Source: CAYVQA01 sp045119035
GTDB lineage: Bacteria; Bacillota_I; Bacilli_A; ML615J-28; CAG-313
Direction: 5' to 3'
DNA length: 16,455 bases
Assembly (NCBI GenBank): GCA_045119035.1
Contig: JBGVCU010000061.1
Span: 1-16,455, forward strand
Shown piece after piece: positions 1 to 6,014 of the stretch. Numbering within the stretch: position 1 is the stretch's first letter; each line of letters starts with the position of its first letter. The notes beneath the pieces are model-generated. The model had not been told where the DNA came from and ran no database searches. It worked only from the letters and a program-made list of their open reading frames with translations. A program made the position numbers and the translations under genes.

Positions 1-18
1 CTAATTTTGAAAGAAGGA

Positions 19-125
19 TTGGTGACTATAGCGAGATGGATCCACCTGTACCCATGCCGAACACAGAAGTTAAGCATCTCAGCGCTGACGATAGTACAAT
101 GTGCAAAAATAAGACGTTGCCAGCC
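19..125 (+). rRNA. rrf: 5S ribosomal RNA, short form
   Basis: Structural RNA of the large ribosomal subunit. The core with CCATGCCGAACACAGAAG followed by TTAAGC is the universal 5S signature. The terminal stem is formed by TGGTGAC near position 20 pairing, with two G-U pairs, to GTTGCCA at 116-122. At about 107 nt it is shorter than the roughly 116 nt usual in Bacillus, because the arm after the GATAGTA segment is reduced; such short 5S molecules are known from Mollicutes. The flanks (GAAAGAAGG at 9-17 and CCTCTTTC at 124-131) extend the terminal stem into a precursor helix of the kind trimmed during 5S maturation. The exact ends are approximate. Confidence 0.9.
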
Positions 126-189
126 TCTTTCTATAATAACAAAAACAACAACATATCGTTGAATGTAATATATCATTTTACTTTATTTT

Positions 190-213
190 ACATAATTAAG
201 AAATTAATTATGT
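190..213 (+). other. Hairpin in the 5S-to-tRNA spacer
   Basis: ACATAATTAA (190-199), a GAAA tetraloop (200-203) and TTAATTATGT (204-213) form a perfect 10-bp hairpin. No T-run follows, so it is unlikely to be an intrinsic terminator. It lies in an otherwise featureless AT-rich spacer of about 115 nt between 5S and the first tRNA. It could be a processing or pausing structure in the rRNA-tRNA transcript; this is inference. Confidence 0.5.
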
Positions 214-245
214 CACTATAAGAGTCTTAACAAAGACCCATTCCT

Positions 246-321
246 GGAGGATTAGCTCAGCTGGGAGAGCATCTGCCTTACAAGCAGAGGGTCGGCGGTT
301 CGAGCCCGTCATCCTCCACCA
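246..321 (+). tRNA. tRNA-Val (anticodon TAC)
   Basis: Complete cloverleaf. The acceptor GGAGGAT (246-252) pairs with ATCCTCC (311-317), the discriminator is A, and CCA is encoded at 319-321. The anticodon loop CTTACAA gives TAC, reading valine GUN codons. The T-arm has GGCGG/CCGTC with one G-U pair. It is the first tRNA of an eleven-gene cluster downstream of 5S. Confidence 0.97.
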
Positions 322-346
322 TTTAAAAAACAAAAATGATATATAT

Positions 347-422
<76 letters not shown>

Positions 423-427
423 TTTTT

Positions 428-503
428 GTCCTCGTAGCTCAGCCGGTAGAGCAACTGACTTTTAATCAGTGGGTCGGACGTTCGAGTCGTCTCGGGGACA
501 CCA
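428..503 (+). tRNA. tRNA-Lys (anticodon TTT)
   Basis: The acceptor GTCCTCG (428-434) pairs with CGGGGAC (493-499) with one T-G pair, and CCA is encoded at 501-503. The anticodon loop CTTTTAA gives TTT (lysine). It starts only 5 nt after the tRNA-Thr CCA, so the two must be released from a common precursor. Confidence 0.97.
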
Positions 504-550
504 TCTTACAACTTAATAAAAAATGTAGTATTAGGACACGAAAGTTACAT

Positions 551-637
551 GCCTGAGTGGCGGAACTGGTAGACGCGCGGGACTTAAAATCCCGTGGTAG
601 CAATACCGTGCCGGTTCGATTCCGGCCTTAGGCACCA
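551..637 (+). tRNA. tRNA-Leu (anticodon TAA)
   Basis: Class II tRNA of 87 nt with an extended variable arm. The acceptor GCCTGAG (551-557) pairs with CTTAGGC (627-633), and CCA is encoded at 635-637. The anticodon loop CTTAAAA gives TAA, the isoacceptor reading UUA/UUG, which fits the heavy TTA use of the genes in this window. Confidence 0.97.
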
Positions 638-651
638 TTATCCTTAATCGT

Positions 652-727
652 GGGTCCATAGCTCAGCTGGGAGAGCGCCTGTTTTGCACGCAGGAGGCCG
701 TGGGTTCGAGCCCCATTGGATCCACCA
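652..727 (+). tRNA. tRNA-Ala (anticodon TGC)
   Basis: The acceptor GGGTCCA (652-658) pairs with TGGATCC (717-723), including the G3-U70 pair that is the alanyl-tRNA synthetase identity element. CCA is encoded at 725-727. The anticodon loop TTTGCAC gives TGC. Confidence 0.97.
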
Positions 728-739
728 TTTTTTGTATAT

Positions 740-816
740 GGCGGTGTAGCTTAGTTGGCTATAGCGCTCGGTTCATACCCGAGAGGTCGGGGGTTCAAGT
801 CCCTCCGCCGCTACCA
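740..816 (+). tRNA. tRNA-Met, elongator (anticodon CAT)
   Basis: The anticodon loop TTCATAC gives CAT. The first acceptor pair is G-U (740 with 812) rather than the C-A mismatch of an initiator. The body closely resembles the Bacillus elongator methionine tRNA as I remember it. CCA is encoded at 814-816. It occupies the same slot between Ala and Ile2 as in Bacillus clusters. Confidence 0.93.
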
Positions 817-840
817 TTTTTTAACACTCATGACTAACAC

Positions 841-917
841 GGACCCTTAGCTCAGTTGGTCAGAGCATCCGGCTCATAACCGGCCGGTCGTAGGTTCGAG
901 TCCTACAGGGTCCACCA
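841..917 (+). tRNA. tRNA-Ile2 (CAT, lysidine-modified type)
   Basis: The acceptor GGACCCT (841-847) pairs with AGGGTCC, and CCA is encoded at 915-917. The anticodon is CAT, but the body matches the minor isoleucine tRNA of Firmicutes whose C34 is converted to lysidine by TilS so that it reads AUA. AUA codons are very common in this window, so this tRNA should carry a heavy load. The lowest anticodon-stem pair (27-43) is T-C, a mismatch; the other four pairs are good. Confidence 0.9.
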
Positions 918-940
918 ATTAAATATTTTATATATAATAC

Positions 941-1033
941 GGAGAAATACCCAAGTCTGGCTGAAGGGATCGGTCTTGAAAACCGACAGGGTGTGAGAGC
1001 GCCGCGGGGGTTCGAATCCCTCTTTCTCCGCCA
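941..1033 (+). tRNA. tRNA-Ser (anticodon TGA)
   Basis: Class II tRNA of 93 nt with a long variable arm. The acceptor GGAGAAA (941-947) pairs with TTTCTCC (1023-1029), the discriminator is G, and CCA is encoded at 1031-1033. The anticodon loop CTTGAAA gives TGA (serine UCN). Confidence 0.97.
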
Positions 1034-1043
1034 TTTTTTATAT

Positions 1044-1119
<76 letters not shown>

Positions 1120-1124
1120 TTAAA

Positions 1125-1200
1125 GGTTCTGTGGTGTAGTGGTTAACATGCCAGTCTGTCACACTGGAGACCGCGGGTTCAAGTCCCGTCAGAACCGCCA
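1125..1200 (+). tRNA. tRNA-Asp (anticodon GTC)
   Basis: The acceptor GGTTCTG (1125-1131) pairs with CAGAACC (1190-1196), the discriminator is G, and CCA is encoded at 1198-1200. The anticodon loop CTGTCAC gives GTC. It starts 5 nt after the fMet CCA. Confidence 0.97.
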
Positions 1201-1210
1201 TTTACTAATT

Positions 1211-1286
1211 GGCTCGGTAGCTCAGTCGGTAGAGCAAAGGACTGAAAATCCTTGTGTCGCTGGTTCGATTCCGGCCCGCGCCACCA
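1211..1286 (+). tRNA. tRNA-Phe (anticodon GAA)
   Basis: The anticodon loop CTGAAAA gives GAA. CCA is encoded at 1284-1286. The acceptor GGCTCGG (1211-1217) faces CCGCGCC (1276-1282): six pairs form, but position 4-69 is T-C, a mismatch. Last tRNA of the cluster, followed 12 nt later by the operon terminator. Confidence 0.95.
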
Positions 1287-1298
1287 TTTTTATAAAAT

Positions 1299-1320
1299 GA
1301 CTCAAAAGAGTCTTTTTTTT
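1299..1320 (+). terminator. Intrinsic terminator of the rRNA-tRNA operon
   Basis: GACTC (1299-1303), AAAA loop, GAGTC (1308-1312), then eight T residues. It sits just after tRNA-Phe and closes the rRNA-tRNA transcript. Confidence 0.85.
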
Positions 1321-1349
1321 AAACTTAAAATAAATATGTATATATATCT

Positions 1350-1380
1350 AAAAAATACTAGCATTTTGCTAGTATTTTTT
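1350..1380 (-). terminator. 14-bp terminator hairpin, bidirectional
   Basis: A perfect 14-bp inverted repeat (1350-1363 with 1367-1380) with a 3-nt loop and A/T-rich outer arms. On the minus strand it directly follows the stop codon of the small cysteine-rich ORF (1379-1381), so it probably ends that transcript. On the plus strand it backs up the operon terminator at 1299-1320. Confidence 0.75.
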
Positions 1381-1492
1381 ATTTCTTTAGATATTTACAT
1401 TTTCTTAAATTCTCTTTACAATAACCGTTATAAAAACAATCCCCACATTTTTCTCTTTGTTTATATAATGTTTTAACTTTATAATTATTCAT
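1379..1492 (-). CDS. Small four-cysteine protein, 37 residues, function unknown
   Basis: I do not recognise this protein. Reading leftward from ATG at 1492-1490, the frame is open for 37 codons to TAA at 1381-1379. The product is basic and lysine-rich, starts MNNYKVKTLY, and holds Cys16, Cys19, Cys25 and Cys32 in a CxxC-x5-C-x6-C arrangement (segment CGDCFYNGYC then CKYLKK at the end). That pattern could bind one zinc or an iron-sulfur centre; this is inference. Support for a real gene: a strong ribosome binding site (AAGGGGGAT, GGGGG at 1505-1501) 8 nt before the ATG, a TATAAT at 1542-1537 at a suitable distance, and a 14-bp terminator hairpin at the stop codon. It has no transmembrane segment or signal peptide. 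It lies alone between the tRNA operon and the PHP gene. Confidence 0.6.
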   Translation of the reverse strand: MNNYKVKTLYKQREKCGDCFYNGYCKENLRKCKYLKK

Positions 1493-1536
1493 AATCTTAT
1501 CCCCCTTATAAGAATAGTATTTCCATTTTTTGGAAT

Positions 1537-1542
1537 ATTATA
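1537..1542 (-). promoter_or_regulatory. Possible -10 box for the small four-cysteine ORF
   Basis: TATAAT on the minus strand, 44 nt upstream of the ATG at 1492. No good -35 is seen at 16-18 nt. A short inverted repeat, TTCCA-N5-TGGAA (1521-1535), lies over the expected transcription start and might be an operator; it is only 5 bp per arm, so this is weak. Confidence 0.35.
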
Positions 1543-1562
1543 CAAAAATAATATGAAATTAG

Positions 1563-1591
1563 TTGAATTAGTAAGCCAAATACTGTATAAT
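1563..1591 (+). promoter_or_regulatory. Promoter for the PHP-domain gene
   Basis: -35 TTGAAT (1563-1568), a 17-nt spacer, and -10 TATAAT (1586-1591). Expected start is near 1598. A GAGGT ribosome binding site (1610-1614) lies 8 nt before the ATG at 1623. Confidence 0.7.
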
Positions 1592-1622
1592 TAAATTAAT
1601 AAAATTATTGAGGTAAATTGAT

Positions 1623-2354
1623 ATGAACAATATAAAAGTATTCTATGATTTACATATTCACACTGCTTTATCTCCATGTGGACAAGATTGTATGATACCA
1701 AATAATATAATAAAAAAAGCAACTAATAATGGCTTAGATATTATAGCAATTTGTGATCATAATAGTGTTAAACAACTAATAAATTTTGATTATTTACAAG
1801 ACCAATCAGATATAATAATTGTTCCTGGTGTTGAAATAACTGTTAATGAAGGCTATCATGTTGTATGTTTATTTCCTAATTTTATAAATGCATATGAGTT
1901 TGGAAATGAAATTATTGATAATTTAAATCCATATGAACATGATTTAAGTAAGCTTGGTCATCAAATAATTTTTGATTATAACGGTTGTTATTCACATGAA
2001 GTAACTAATGTTACTCACCAACAATTTACAAAAATAACAATATATAAATTAAGAGAATATATTAATAAATATAATGGTGTTATGATATTAGGGCACATTG
2101 AAAGATATGATCCTAAGATCTATAATGAAGTCCAAACTATCTATAAAGACTGTTTCGATGCAATAGAAATCAATGCTAGAAGTGACTATAATTCTATTAT
2201 AAATGAGCATCCTTTTCTATTAAATCATACATTAACTAGAAGTACTGATGCTCATGATTTAGATGTTATTAGCCAGAAAAATAACTTTTTTATGTTAGAT
2301 AAAGTTTCTATTAAAGCACTATTAAATTTTCTAAAAAATAACAAAATTAAATAA
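1623..2354 (+). CDS. PHP-domain metal-dependent phosphoesterase
   Basis: Predicted cytoplasmic hydrolase of the PHP (polymerase and histidinol phosphatase) superfamily, 243 residues. Metal-binding motifs are visible in order: HIH at residues 11-13 in YDLHIHTALSPCG, a CDHN motif at 44-47, the PGVEIT segment with a conserved Glu, GHIERY with a conserved His, and STDAHD near the C terminus. The DLHIHTALSPCG opening is typical of stand-alone PHP proteins of clostridia and relatives, rather than of DNA polymerase or HisK. The substrate is unknown; relatives act on phosphate esters or nucleotides. It has its own promoter, a GAGGT ribosome binding site and a downstream hairpin terminator, so it is probably monocistronic. 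Confidence 0.85.
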   Translation: MNNIKVFYDLHIHTALSPCGQDCMIPNNIIKKATNNGLDIIAICDHNSVKQLINFDYLQDQSDIIIVPGVEITVNEGYHVVCLFPNFINAYEFGNEIIDNLNPYEHDLSKLGHQIIFDYNGCYSHEVTNVTHQQFTKITIYKLREYINKYNGVMILGHIERYDPKIYNEVQTIYKDCFDAIEINARSDYNSIINEHPFLLNHTLTRSTDAHDLDVISQKNNFFMLDKVSIKALLNFLKNNKIK

Positions 2355-2396
2355 AAAATTAAAAAAATTACTTAACAAATAATTCCTATATAATAA

Positions 2397-2425
2397 ATAA
2401 CCAACGTAATATTTACGTTGGTTAT
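2397..2425. terminator. Bidirectional terminator between convergent genes
   Basis: A perfect 13-bp stem (2397-2409 with 2413-2425, core ACCAACGTAA) with a 3-nt loop, midway between the stops of the rightward PHP gene and the leftward HAD gene. No long T-run follows on either strand, though both flanks are A/T-rich. Confidence 0.7.
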
Positions 2426-2431
2426 TACAAT

Positions 2432-3235
2432 TTATTTGATTAAATTTTGAAGAAATTTTCTTACTCCTTCATTATCGCAATCATATTCAGTAATATAATT
2501 TGCTTCTTCTTTTACCTTATCTTTTCCGTTTAACATAGCTACACCAATGTTTGCTTCTTTTATCATCGGAATATCATTTAATTGATCACCAAATGCGATA
2601 GTAGTAAATTCATTATTATATAGTTTAGACAATTCTTTAACAGCGAAGTTTTTTTCTCCAGATAATGAATAGATTTCACAGCAATAATGATCGTTGTCTA
2701 ATCCCCAGTTAAATAATTTCATATTCTTTTGTTTTTCAACAATAGATACAAAATGTTCATAACATTCTTTTTTAACATATAAGTTTATTAGTGTTAAATC
2801 TTCATTTAAATAATTTGGAAAGTCAATGTCATCAATAATTTTTGTGTCATCTAATTTATGAAACATCCAAAATGGAGCGTTTTCTAGATTGTATCCATAT
2901 ATAGTATTTTCACCAATAGATAATATCATTGTAAAATCATTTTGACAAGTGTTAAATAAATTTGCAATTTCATTTTTATCAATTGTAGCATTAATTTTCT
3001 TAAAAGAATTATCATAAGGTTTTAATATTCTTGTTCCATTGTCACAAGCTAATATAAAACTTTTATTAAATTGATTATAAAAATTAATAGCACCTGTAAA
3101 TGGTCTGCCAGTACATAATACAATAATGTGACCTTCATTAGATAATAAATTCAAATATTTTACTGTCTGTTCTGGAAAAATTTTTGATTCAGGTAGAATT
3201 GTTAAATCTAAATCTAAAAAAATCATATATTTCAT
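2432..3235 (-). CDS. HAD-superfamily Cof-type sugar-phosphatase-like hydrolase
   Basis: A 267-residue haloacid dehalogenase-type phosphatase. Motif I is FLDLDLT with Asp8 as likely nucleophile and Asp10 as general acid/base. Motif II is the Thr of LCTGRP (Thr42). Motif III is a Lys in the NFAVKEL segment. Motif IV is AFGDQLNDIPM with Asp217 and Asp221 binding Mg2+. The large cap between motifs II and III (about residues 80-185) marks the Cof/IIB subfamily, whose members dephosphorylate sugar phosphates, FMN precursors or PLP; the actual substrate cannot be read here. AAGGAG lies 8 nt before the ATG at 3235. It follows the Crp/Fnr regulator gene with a 13-nt gap on the same strand, so the two are almost certainly co-transcribed. 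Confidence 0.88.
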   Translation of the reverse strand: MKYMIFLDLDLTILPESKIFPEQTVKYLNLLSNEGHIIVLCTGRPFTGAINFYNQFNKSFILACDNGTRILKPYDNSFKKINATIDKNEIANLFNTCQNDFTMILSIGENTIYGYNLENAPFWMFHKLDDTKIIDDIDFPNYLNEDLTLINLYVKKECYEHFVSIVEKQKNMKLFNWGLDNDHYCCEIYSLSGEKNFAVKELSKLYNNEFTTIAFGDQLNDIPMIKEANIGVAMLNGKDKVKEEANYITEYDCDNEGVRKFLQNLIK

Positions 3236-3248
3236 AGTTTAATCTCCT

Positions 3249-3842
3249 TTAAAGTAATGTTATAATATTCTTTTCTTTTTTAATTATTTTATCATTGACC
3301 ATATTAATTAATTCTCTTGATACAGATGGTCTAGGTAATGATAGAATGTTTGCTAATTCAATGATAGATTTTATATAGATAACTCTAGATTTATTTTCCA
3401 TTGATTTTTCTTCTAGAAAATGTAGAATTCTGTCTCTGATATTTTTATGACAAAGTAGTTTATTTTGTTTTTTAATCTCGATACTTTTATTACATATATT
3501 GTGTAAATAAAATTCTAAGAATTGTTCATCTTTACATAATGATAAAAGATTTTCTTTTGTTATATATGCAAGTTTCACATTAGTGGTACAAATACCATGA
3601 CCAAGAAATCTTCTTTGATTTGTAAAAGCTAAAATATCTCCAAAAAAATCATTATCATTAACAACGGTGATTGTTTCTTCTTTTTCGTTGTAGGTATATG
3701 TTTTAATTTCAATTGTTCCGCTGATTACATAATATATTTTGTCGCAAATTTCACCTTCATTAAATAATACTTTATTTTTTCTGTATTCCCTAATTGTAAA
3801 ATATTGCGTATCATACAAATACTTACTTAAAATGTTATTCAT
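3249..3842 (-). CDS. Crp/Fnr-family transcriptional regulator
   Basis: A 197-residue regulator with an N-terminal cyclic-nucleotide-binding-like beta-roll (core IYYVISGTIEIK, then FFGDILAF) and a C-terminal winged helix-turn-helix (LANILSLPRPSVSREL, about residues 163-178). An in-frame ATG seven codons upstream (3863) lies inside a palindromic operator and has no ribosome binding site. The ATG at 3842 is preceded by AGAGG at 7 nt, so I chose it. There is no N-terminal cysteine cluster, so it is not an Fnr-type [4Fe-4S] oxygen sensor, and no motif tells me its ligand. It is divergent from the solute-binding protein gene and lies upstream of the HAD gene. The palindrome at its own transcription start predicts autorepression and activation of the divergent operon. 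Confidence 0.88.
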   Translation of the reverse strand: MNNILSKYLYDTQYFTIREYRKNKVLFNEGEICDKIYYVISGTIEIKTYTYNEKEETITVVNDNDFFGDILAFTNQRRFLGHGICTTNVKLAYITKENLLSLCKDEQFLEFYLHNICNKSIEIKKQNKLLCHKNIRDRILHFLEEKSMENKSRVIYIKSIIELANILSLPRPSVSRELINMVNDKIIKKEKNIITLL

Positions 3843-3855
3843 AAAAAAACCTCTT

Positions 3856-3871
3856 CGTAACATTTGTTACG
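3856..3871. promoter_or_regulatory. Perfect 16-bp palindrome, likely Crp/Fnr (PrfA-box-like) operator
   Basis: CGTAACATTTGTTACG is a perfect palindrome. Its core TAACA-NN-TGTTA equals the core of the PrfA box bound by the Listeria Crp/Fnr-family activator. Its centre (3863.5) is about 41.5 nt upstream of the expected start of the rightward operon, the class II activator position. It also covers the first transcribed bases of the leftward regulator gene, a repressor position. Binding by the adjacent regulator is inference. Confidence 0.7.
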
Positions 3872-3878
3872 TAATTAT

Positions 3879-3887
3879 ATTATATCA
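3879..3887 (-). promoter_or_regulatory. Extended -10 promoter for the Crp/Fnr-HAD operon
   Basis: On the minus strand TGATATAAT reads as an extended -10 (TGnTATAAT), with TATAAT at 3884-3879. The expected start is near 3872, immediately next to the palindrome. No clear -35 is seen. Confidence 0.6.
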
Positions 3888-3889
3888 TA

Positions 3890-3898
3890 TGTTATAAT
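3890..3898 (+). promoter_or_regulatory. Extended -10 promoter for the transporter operon
   Basis: TGTTATAAT (3890-3898) is an extended -10 with TATAAT at 3893-3898. There is no recognisable -35; the palindrome ends 22 nt before the -10, the spacing of an activator-dependent promoter. An AGGAGA ribosome binding site (3914-3919) precedes the ATG at 3929. Confidence 0.65.
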
Positions 3899-3928
3899 TA
3901 AGTACAAGCAAATAGGAGATTAATCTTT

Positions 3929-4846
3929 ATGAGGAAGATAATATATATAGTTTTGCTAATGGTGCTATTTTTGACAGGATGTACAAACGGTACTGTAGAA
4001 AAAAGTGTTTCTATAATTGTTCCAAATGGTACCCCAGCATTAGCTCTTACAACATACTTTGAAAATGATGGAGTTAATTACGAAATTGTAAATGGAAGCG
4101 ATCCATTAGTTTCTGCATTTACAAACGAAACTCATGATTTTATTGTTGCTCCAGTAAACCTAGGAGCAAAACTTTATAAAGCAAATGGTAATTATTTACA
4201 TTTTAAAACAATAGTTTGGGGAAATACATATATTGTATCTAAAACAAATATTTCATCGATCAATGATTTAGAAGGAAAATCAATTACAGCGTTTGGTGAA
4301 AATTCAACACCTGGAATTGTTTTGAAAGCATTATTAAAGCATTATAATATTAATTGTGATATAACTTATGTTGAAGATGTTTCAACTGCTAATTCTTTAT
4401 TAATGAGTGGCCAAGCAGAAATTATATTATCAGCAGAACCATCTTTATCAAAAATTAATTCAAGTAATAAGTTTTATATACTTGATTTACAAGAGGAATG
4501 GAAAAAAATGACTGGGTCTTTTTCATATCCTCAAGCTGCTATTTTTGTTAGAAAATCTATTTTTGAAAATACTGTTATAAAAAAGCATTTAAATTTGTTA
4601 GAAAAAGCAATTATTGATACTAAAAATGCAGAGTATGTTGCTTCTAAAGCAGTTTTAATTGATTCAACCTTTGAAAAATTAGGAGTAAGTACATTAACAA
4701 AAGCTATACCAAATTGTCATTTTGAGTTAGTAGATAATGAAAAAACTGCAATCGAATCTTTTTTTAACATTTTAAATGATTTAGGTCTTTCAGCAATGTA
4801 TGGAAATACAATGCCGGATGATTCGTTCTATGGAAAAACAAGCTAA
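3929..4846 (+). CDS. ABC transporter substrate-binding lipoprotein (NMT1/SsuA/TauA-like)
   Basis: A 305-residue extracytoplasmic binding protein. The N terminus has a basic start, a hydrophobic core and a lipobox ending FLTGC, with Cys18 as the lipidation site, so it should be anchored to the outer face of the membrane. The mature part has the two-lobed fold signature of the NMT1/THI5/SsuA family: a VPNGTPALALTTYF opening, NDLEGKSITAFGENSTPG in the hinge region, and SGQAEIILSAEPS. Family members bind thiamine precursors, sulfonates, nitrate or similar small molecules; I cannot assign the ligand. It is the first gene of the rightward operon, overlaps the permease gene, and its promoter carries a likely Crp/Fnr site. 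Confidence 0.85.
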   Translation: MRKIIYIVLLMVLFLTGCTNGTVEKSVSIIVPNGTPALALTTYFENDGVNYEIVNGSDPLVSAFTNETHDFIVAPVNLGAKLYKANGNYLHFKTIVWGNTYIVSKTNISSINDLEGKSITAFGENSTPGIVLKALLKHYNINCDITYVEDVSTANSLLMSGQAEIILSAEPSLSKINSSNKFYILDLQEEWKKMTGSFSYPQAAIFVRKSIFENTVIKKHLNLLEKAIIDTKNAEYVASKAVLIDSTFEKLGVSTLTKAIPNCHFELVDNEKTAIESFFNILNDLGLSAMYGNTMPDDSFYGKTS

Positions 4847-5582
4847 TAGTAAAAACTATTTTAATTTGGCAATATATATTACAGGCATTATTATTATACT
4901 TATCATATGGTCAATATTATCAGTTGTTAAAAATAATTTTTTGTTTCCTAATTTAATTCAAATAACTAACTCCTTAGCTATTTTGTTATGTGAATCAAAA
5001 ACATACATAATGATATTAAATACAATTGGTAGAATAATTTTATCTCTGAGTATAAGTTATGTTATTTCGTTAATAATATTAATGATATATCATTTTTATA
5101 AACCTAGTATAAATTTATTTAGACCGTGTCTTACTTTAATGAAGTCAATGCCATTAATTATTATTACGTTATTTATTTGGTTAGTAATGCCAGTATATAA
5201 TGGAATATATGTTATTTGTGTTTTTATGATTTTACCTCTTATTATTGAAGCATTAATTAGTGGTTATGATTCAATTGATAGTGAAGTCAATGACTATTTA
5301 AAACTAGATACAAATGATTCATTTATTTCATTTGTTTGTGTAAAACTCCCTTTATTAAAAAATAACCTTTTACTTTCTTTATTTCAAACACTTGGTCTTA
5401 GTTTTAAAGTAATGATAATGTCTGAATATATATTTAATTTGAAAAACAGTATTGGTAAGGATTTATCTAACATAAAAGCAAACTTACAAATGGATTATTT
5501 ACTTGCATGGGCTATTATAATTATTATATTAGTAACTGCAATTGAATATATTTTAAATAAACTTAAAAAGAAAATAAATTAG
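4830..5582 (+). CDS. ABC transporter permease (SsuC/TauC-like)
   Basis: A polytopic membrane protein of 250 residues from the ATG at 4830. In-frame ATGs at 4800 and 4818 are alternatives. None has a strong ribosome binding site and all lie inside the upstream gene, so translation is probably coupled. I prefer 4830 because MEKQANSKNYF gives a short cytoplasmic tail before the first membrane segment. About six hydrophobic helices are visible. The cytoplasmic EAA loop that contacts the ATPase runs from EALISGYDSI to KLPLLKN. It belongs to the BPD permease family paired with SsuA/TauA-type binding proteins. No ATP-binding subunit follows; the next gene is a desulfoferrodoxin. The ATPase must be encoded elsewhere or has been lost. 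Confidence 0.82.
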   Translation: MEKQANSKNYFNLAIYITGIIIILIIWSILSVVKNNFLFPNLIQITNSLAILLCESKTYIMILNTIGRIILSLSISYVISLIILMIYHFYKPSINLFRPCLTLMKSMPLIIITLFIWLVMPVYNGIYVICVFMILPLIIEALISGYDSIDSEVNDYLKLDTNDSFISFVCVKLPLLKNNLLLSLFQTLGLSFKVMIMSEYIFNLKNSIGKDLSNIKANLQMDYLLAWAIIIIILVTAIEYILNKLKKKIN

Positions 5583-5596
5583 AAAGGATTTTTTAT

Positions 5597-5968
5597 ATGG
5601 TAAAATTTTATAAATGTTTAAATTGTGGAAATGTAATTATTAAATTAATTGATGGGAATATTCCTGTTATGTGTTGTGGATCAAAAATGAAAGAATTAGT
5701 TCCTAATACTACAGATGCTGCTGGAGAAAAACATGTTCCAGTTGTTGAAGTTAATGGAAAAACTGTTAAAGTTACAGTAGGTGAAGTGATTCATCCAATG
5801 ACTGAAGCTCATTTAATTAATTTTGTAGCTTTAGAAACAAATAAAGGTTTATATGTACATCATTTCAAACATACTGATGAACCAATTACTGAGTTTACTT
5901 TAGCAGAAGGTGAAGAAGTAATTAAAGTTTACGAATATTGTAACTTACATGGTCTATGGGCTAAGTAA
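5597..5968 (+). CDS. dfx: Desulfoferrodoxin (superoxide reductase, two-iron type)
   Basis: Reduces superoxide to hydrogen peroxide without making oxygen, a defence typical of anaerobes; it acts in the cytoplasm with an electron donor such as rubredoxin. The protein has 123 residues and both iron sites are intact. Centre I (desulforedoxin domain) uses Cys7, Cys10, Cys26 and Cys27 (CLNC and CC). Centre II, the active site, uses His46 (GEKHVP), His66 (HPM), His72, Cys115 and His118 (YCNLHG), with Glu44 as the sixth-site residue. The gene starts 14 nt after the permease stop with an AAAGGA ribosome binding site and no visible promoter between, so it is probably the last gene of the transporter operon. 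A strong hairpin terminator follows. Confidence 0.95.
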   Translation: MVKFYKCLNCGNVIIKLIDGNIPVMCCGSKMKELVPNTTDAAGEKHVPVVEVNGKTVKVTVGEVIHPMTEAHLINFVALETNKGLYVHHFKHTDEPITEFTLAEGEEVIKVYEYCNLHGLWAK

Positions 5969-5974
5969 TATAAA

Positions 5975-6002
5975 AGTCACTCAACTTTATTGTTGAGTGA
6001 CT
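5975..6002. terminator. Bidirectional terminator between dfx and rimO
   Basis: AGTCACTCAAC (5975-5985), a 6-nt loop, and GTTGAGTGACT (5992-6002): a perfect 11-bp stem followed by ATTTTTATT on the plus strand and preceded by TAAA, which gives a short T-run on the minus strand. It separates two convergent genes. Confidence 0.88.
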
Positions 6003-6014
6003 ATTTTTATTAAA

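Noticed and set aside
36..221. 61-codon plus-strand ORF
   Set aside because: It lies over the 5S rRNA and the spacer, has no ribosome binding site and shows no protein family.
1252..1476. 74-codon plus-strand ORF
   Set aside because: It begins inside tRNA-Phe and runs through two terminators; its hydrophobic tail is a product of AT-rich DNA.
3843..3863. Seven-codon N-terminal extension of the Crp/Fnr protein
   Set aside because: The upstream ATG lies inside the palindromic operator near the predicted transcription start and lacks a ribosome binding site; the ATG at 3842 has AGAGG at good spacing.
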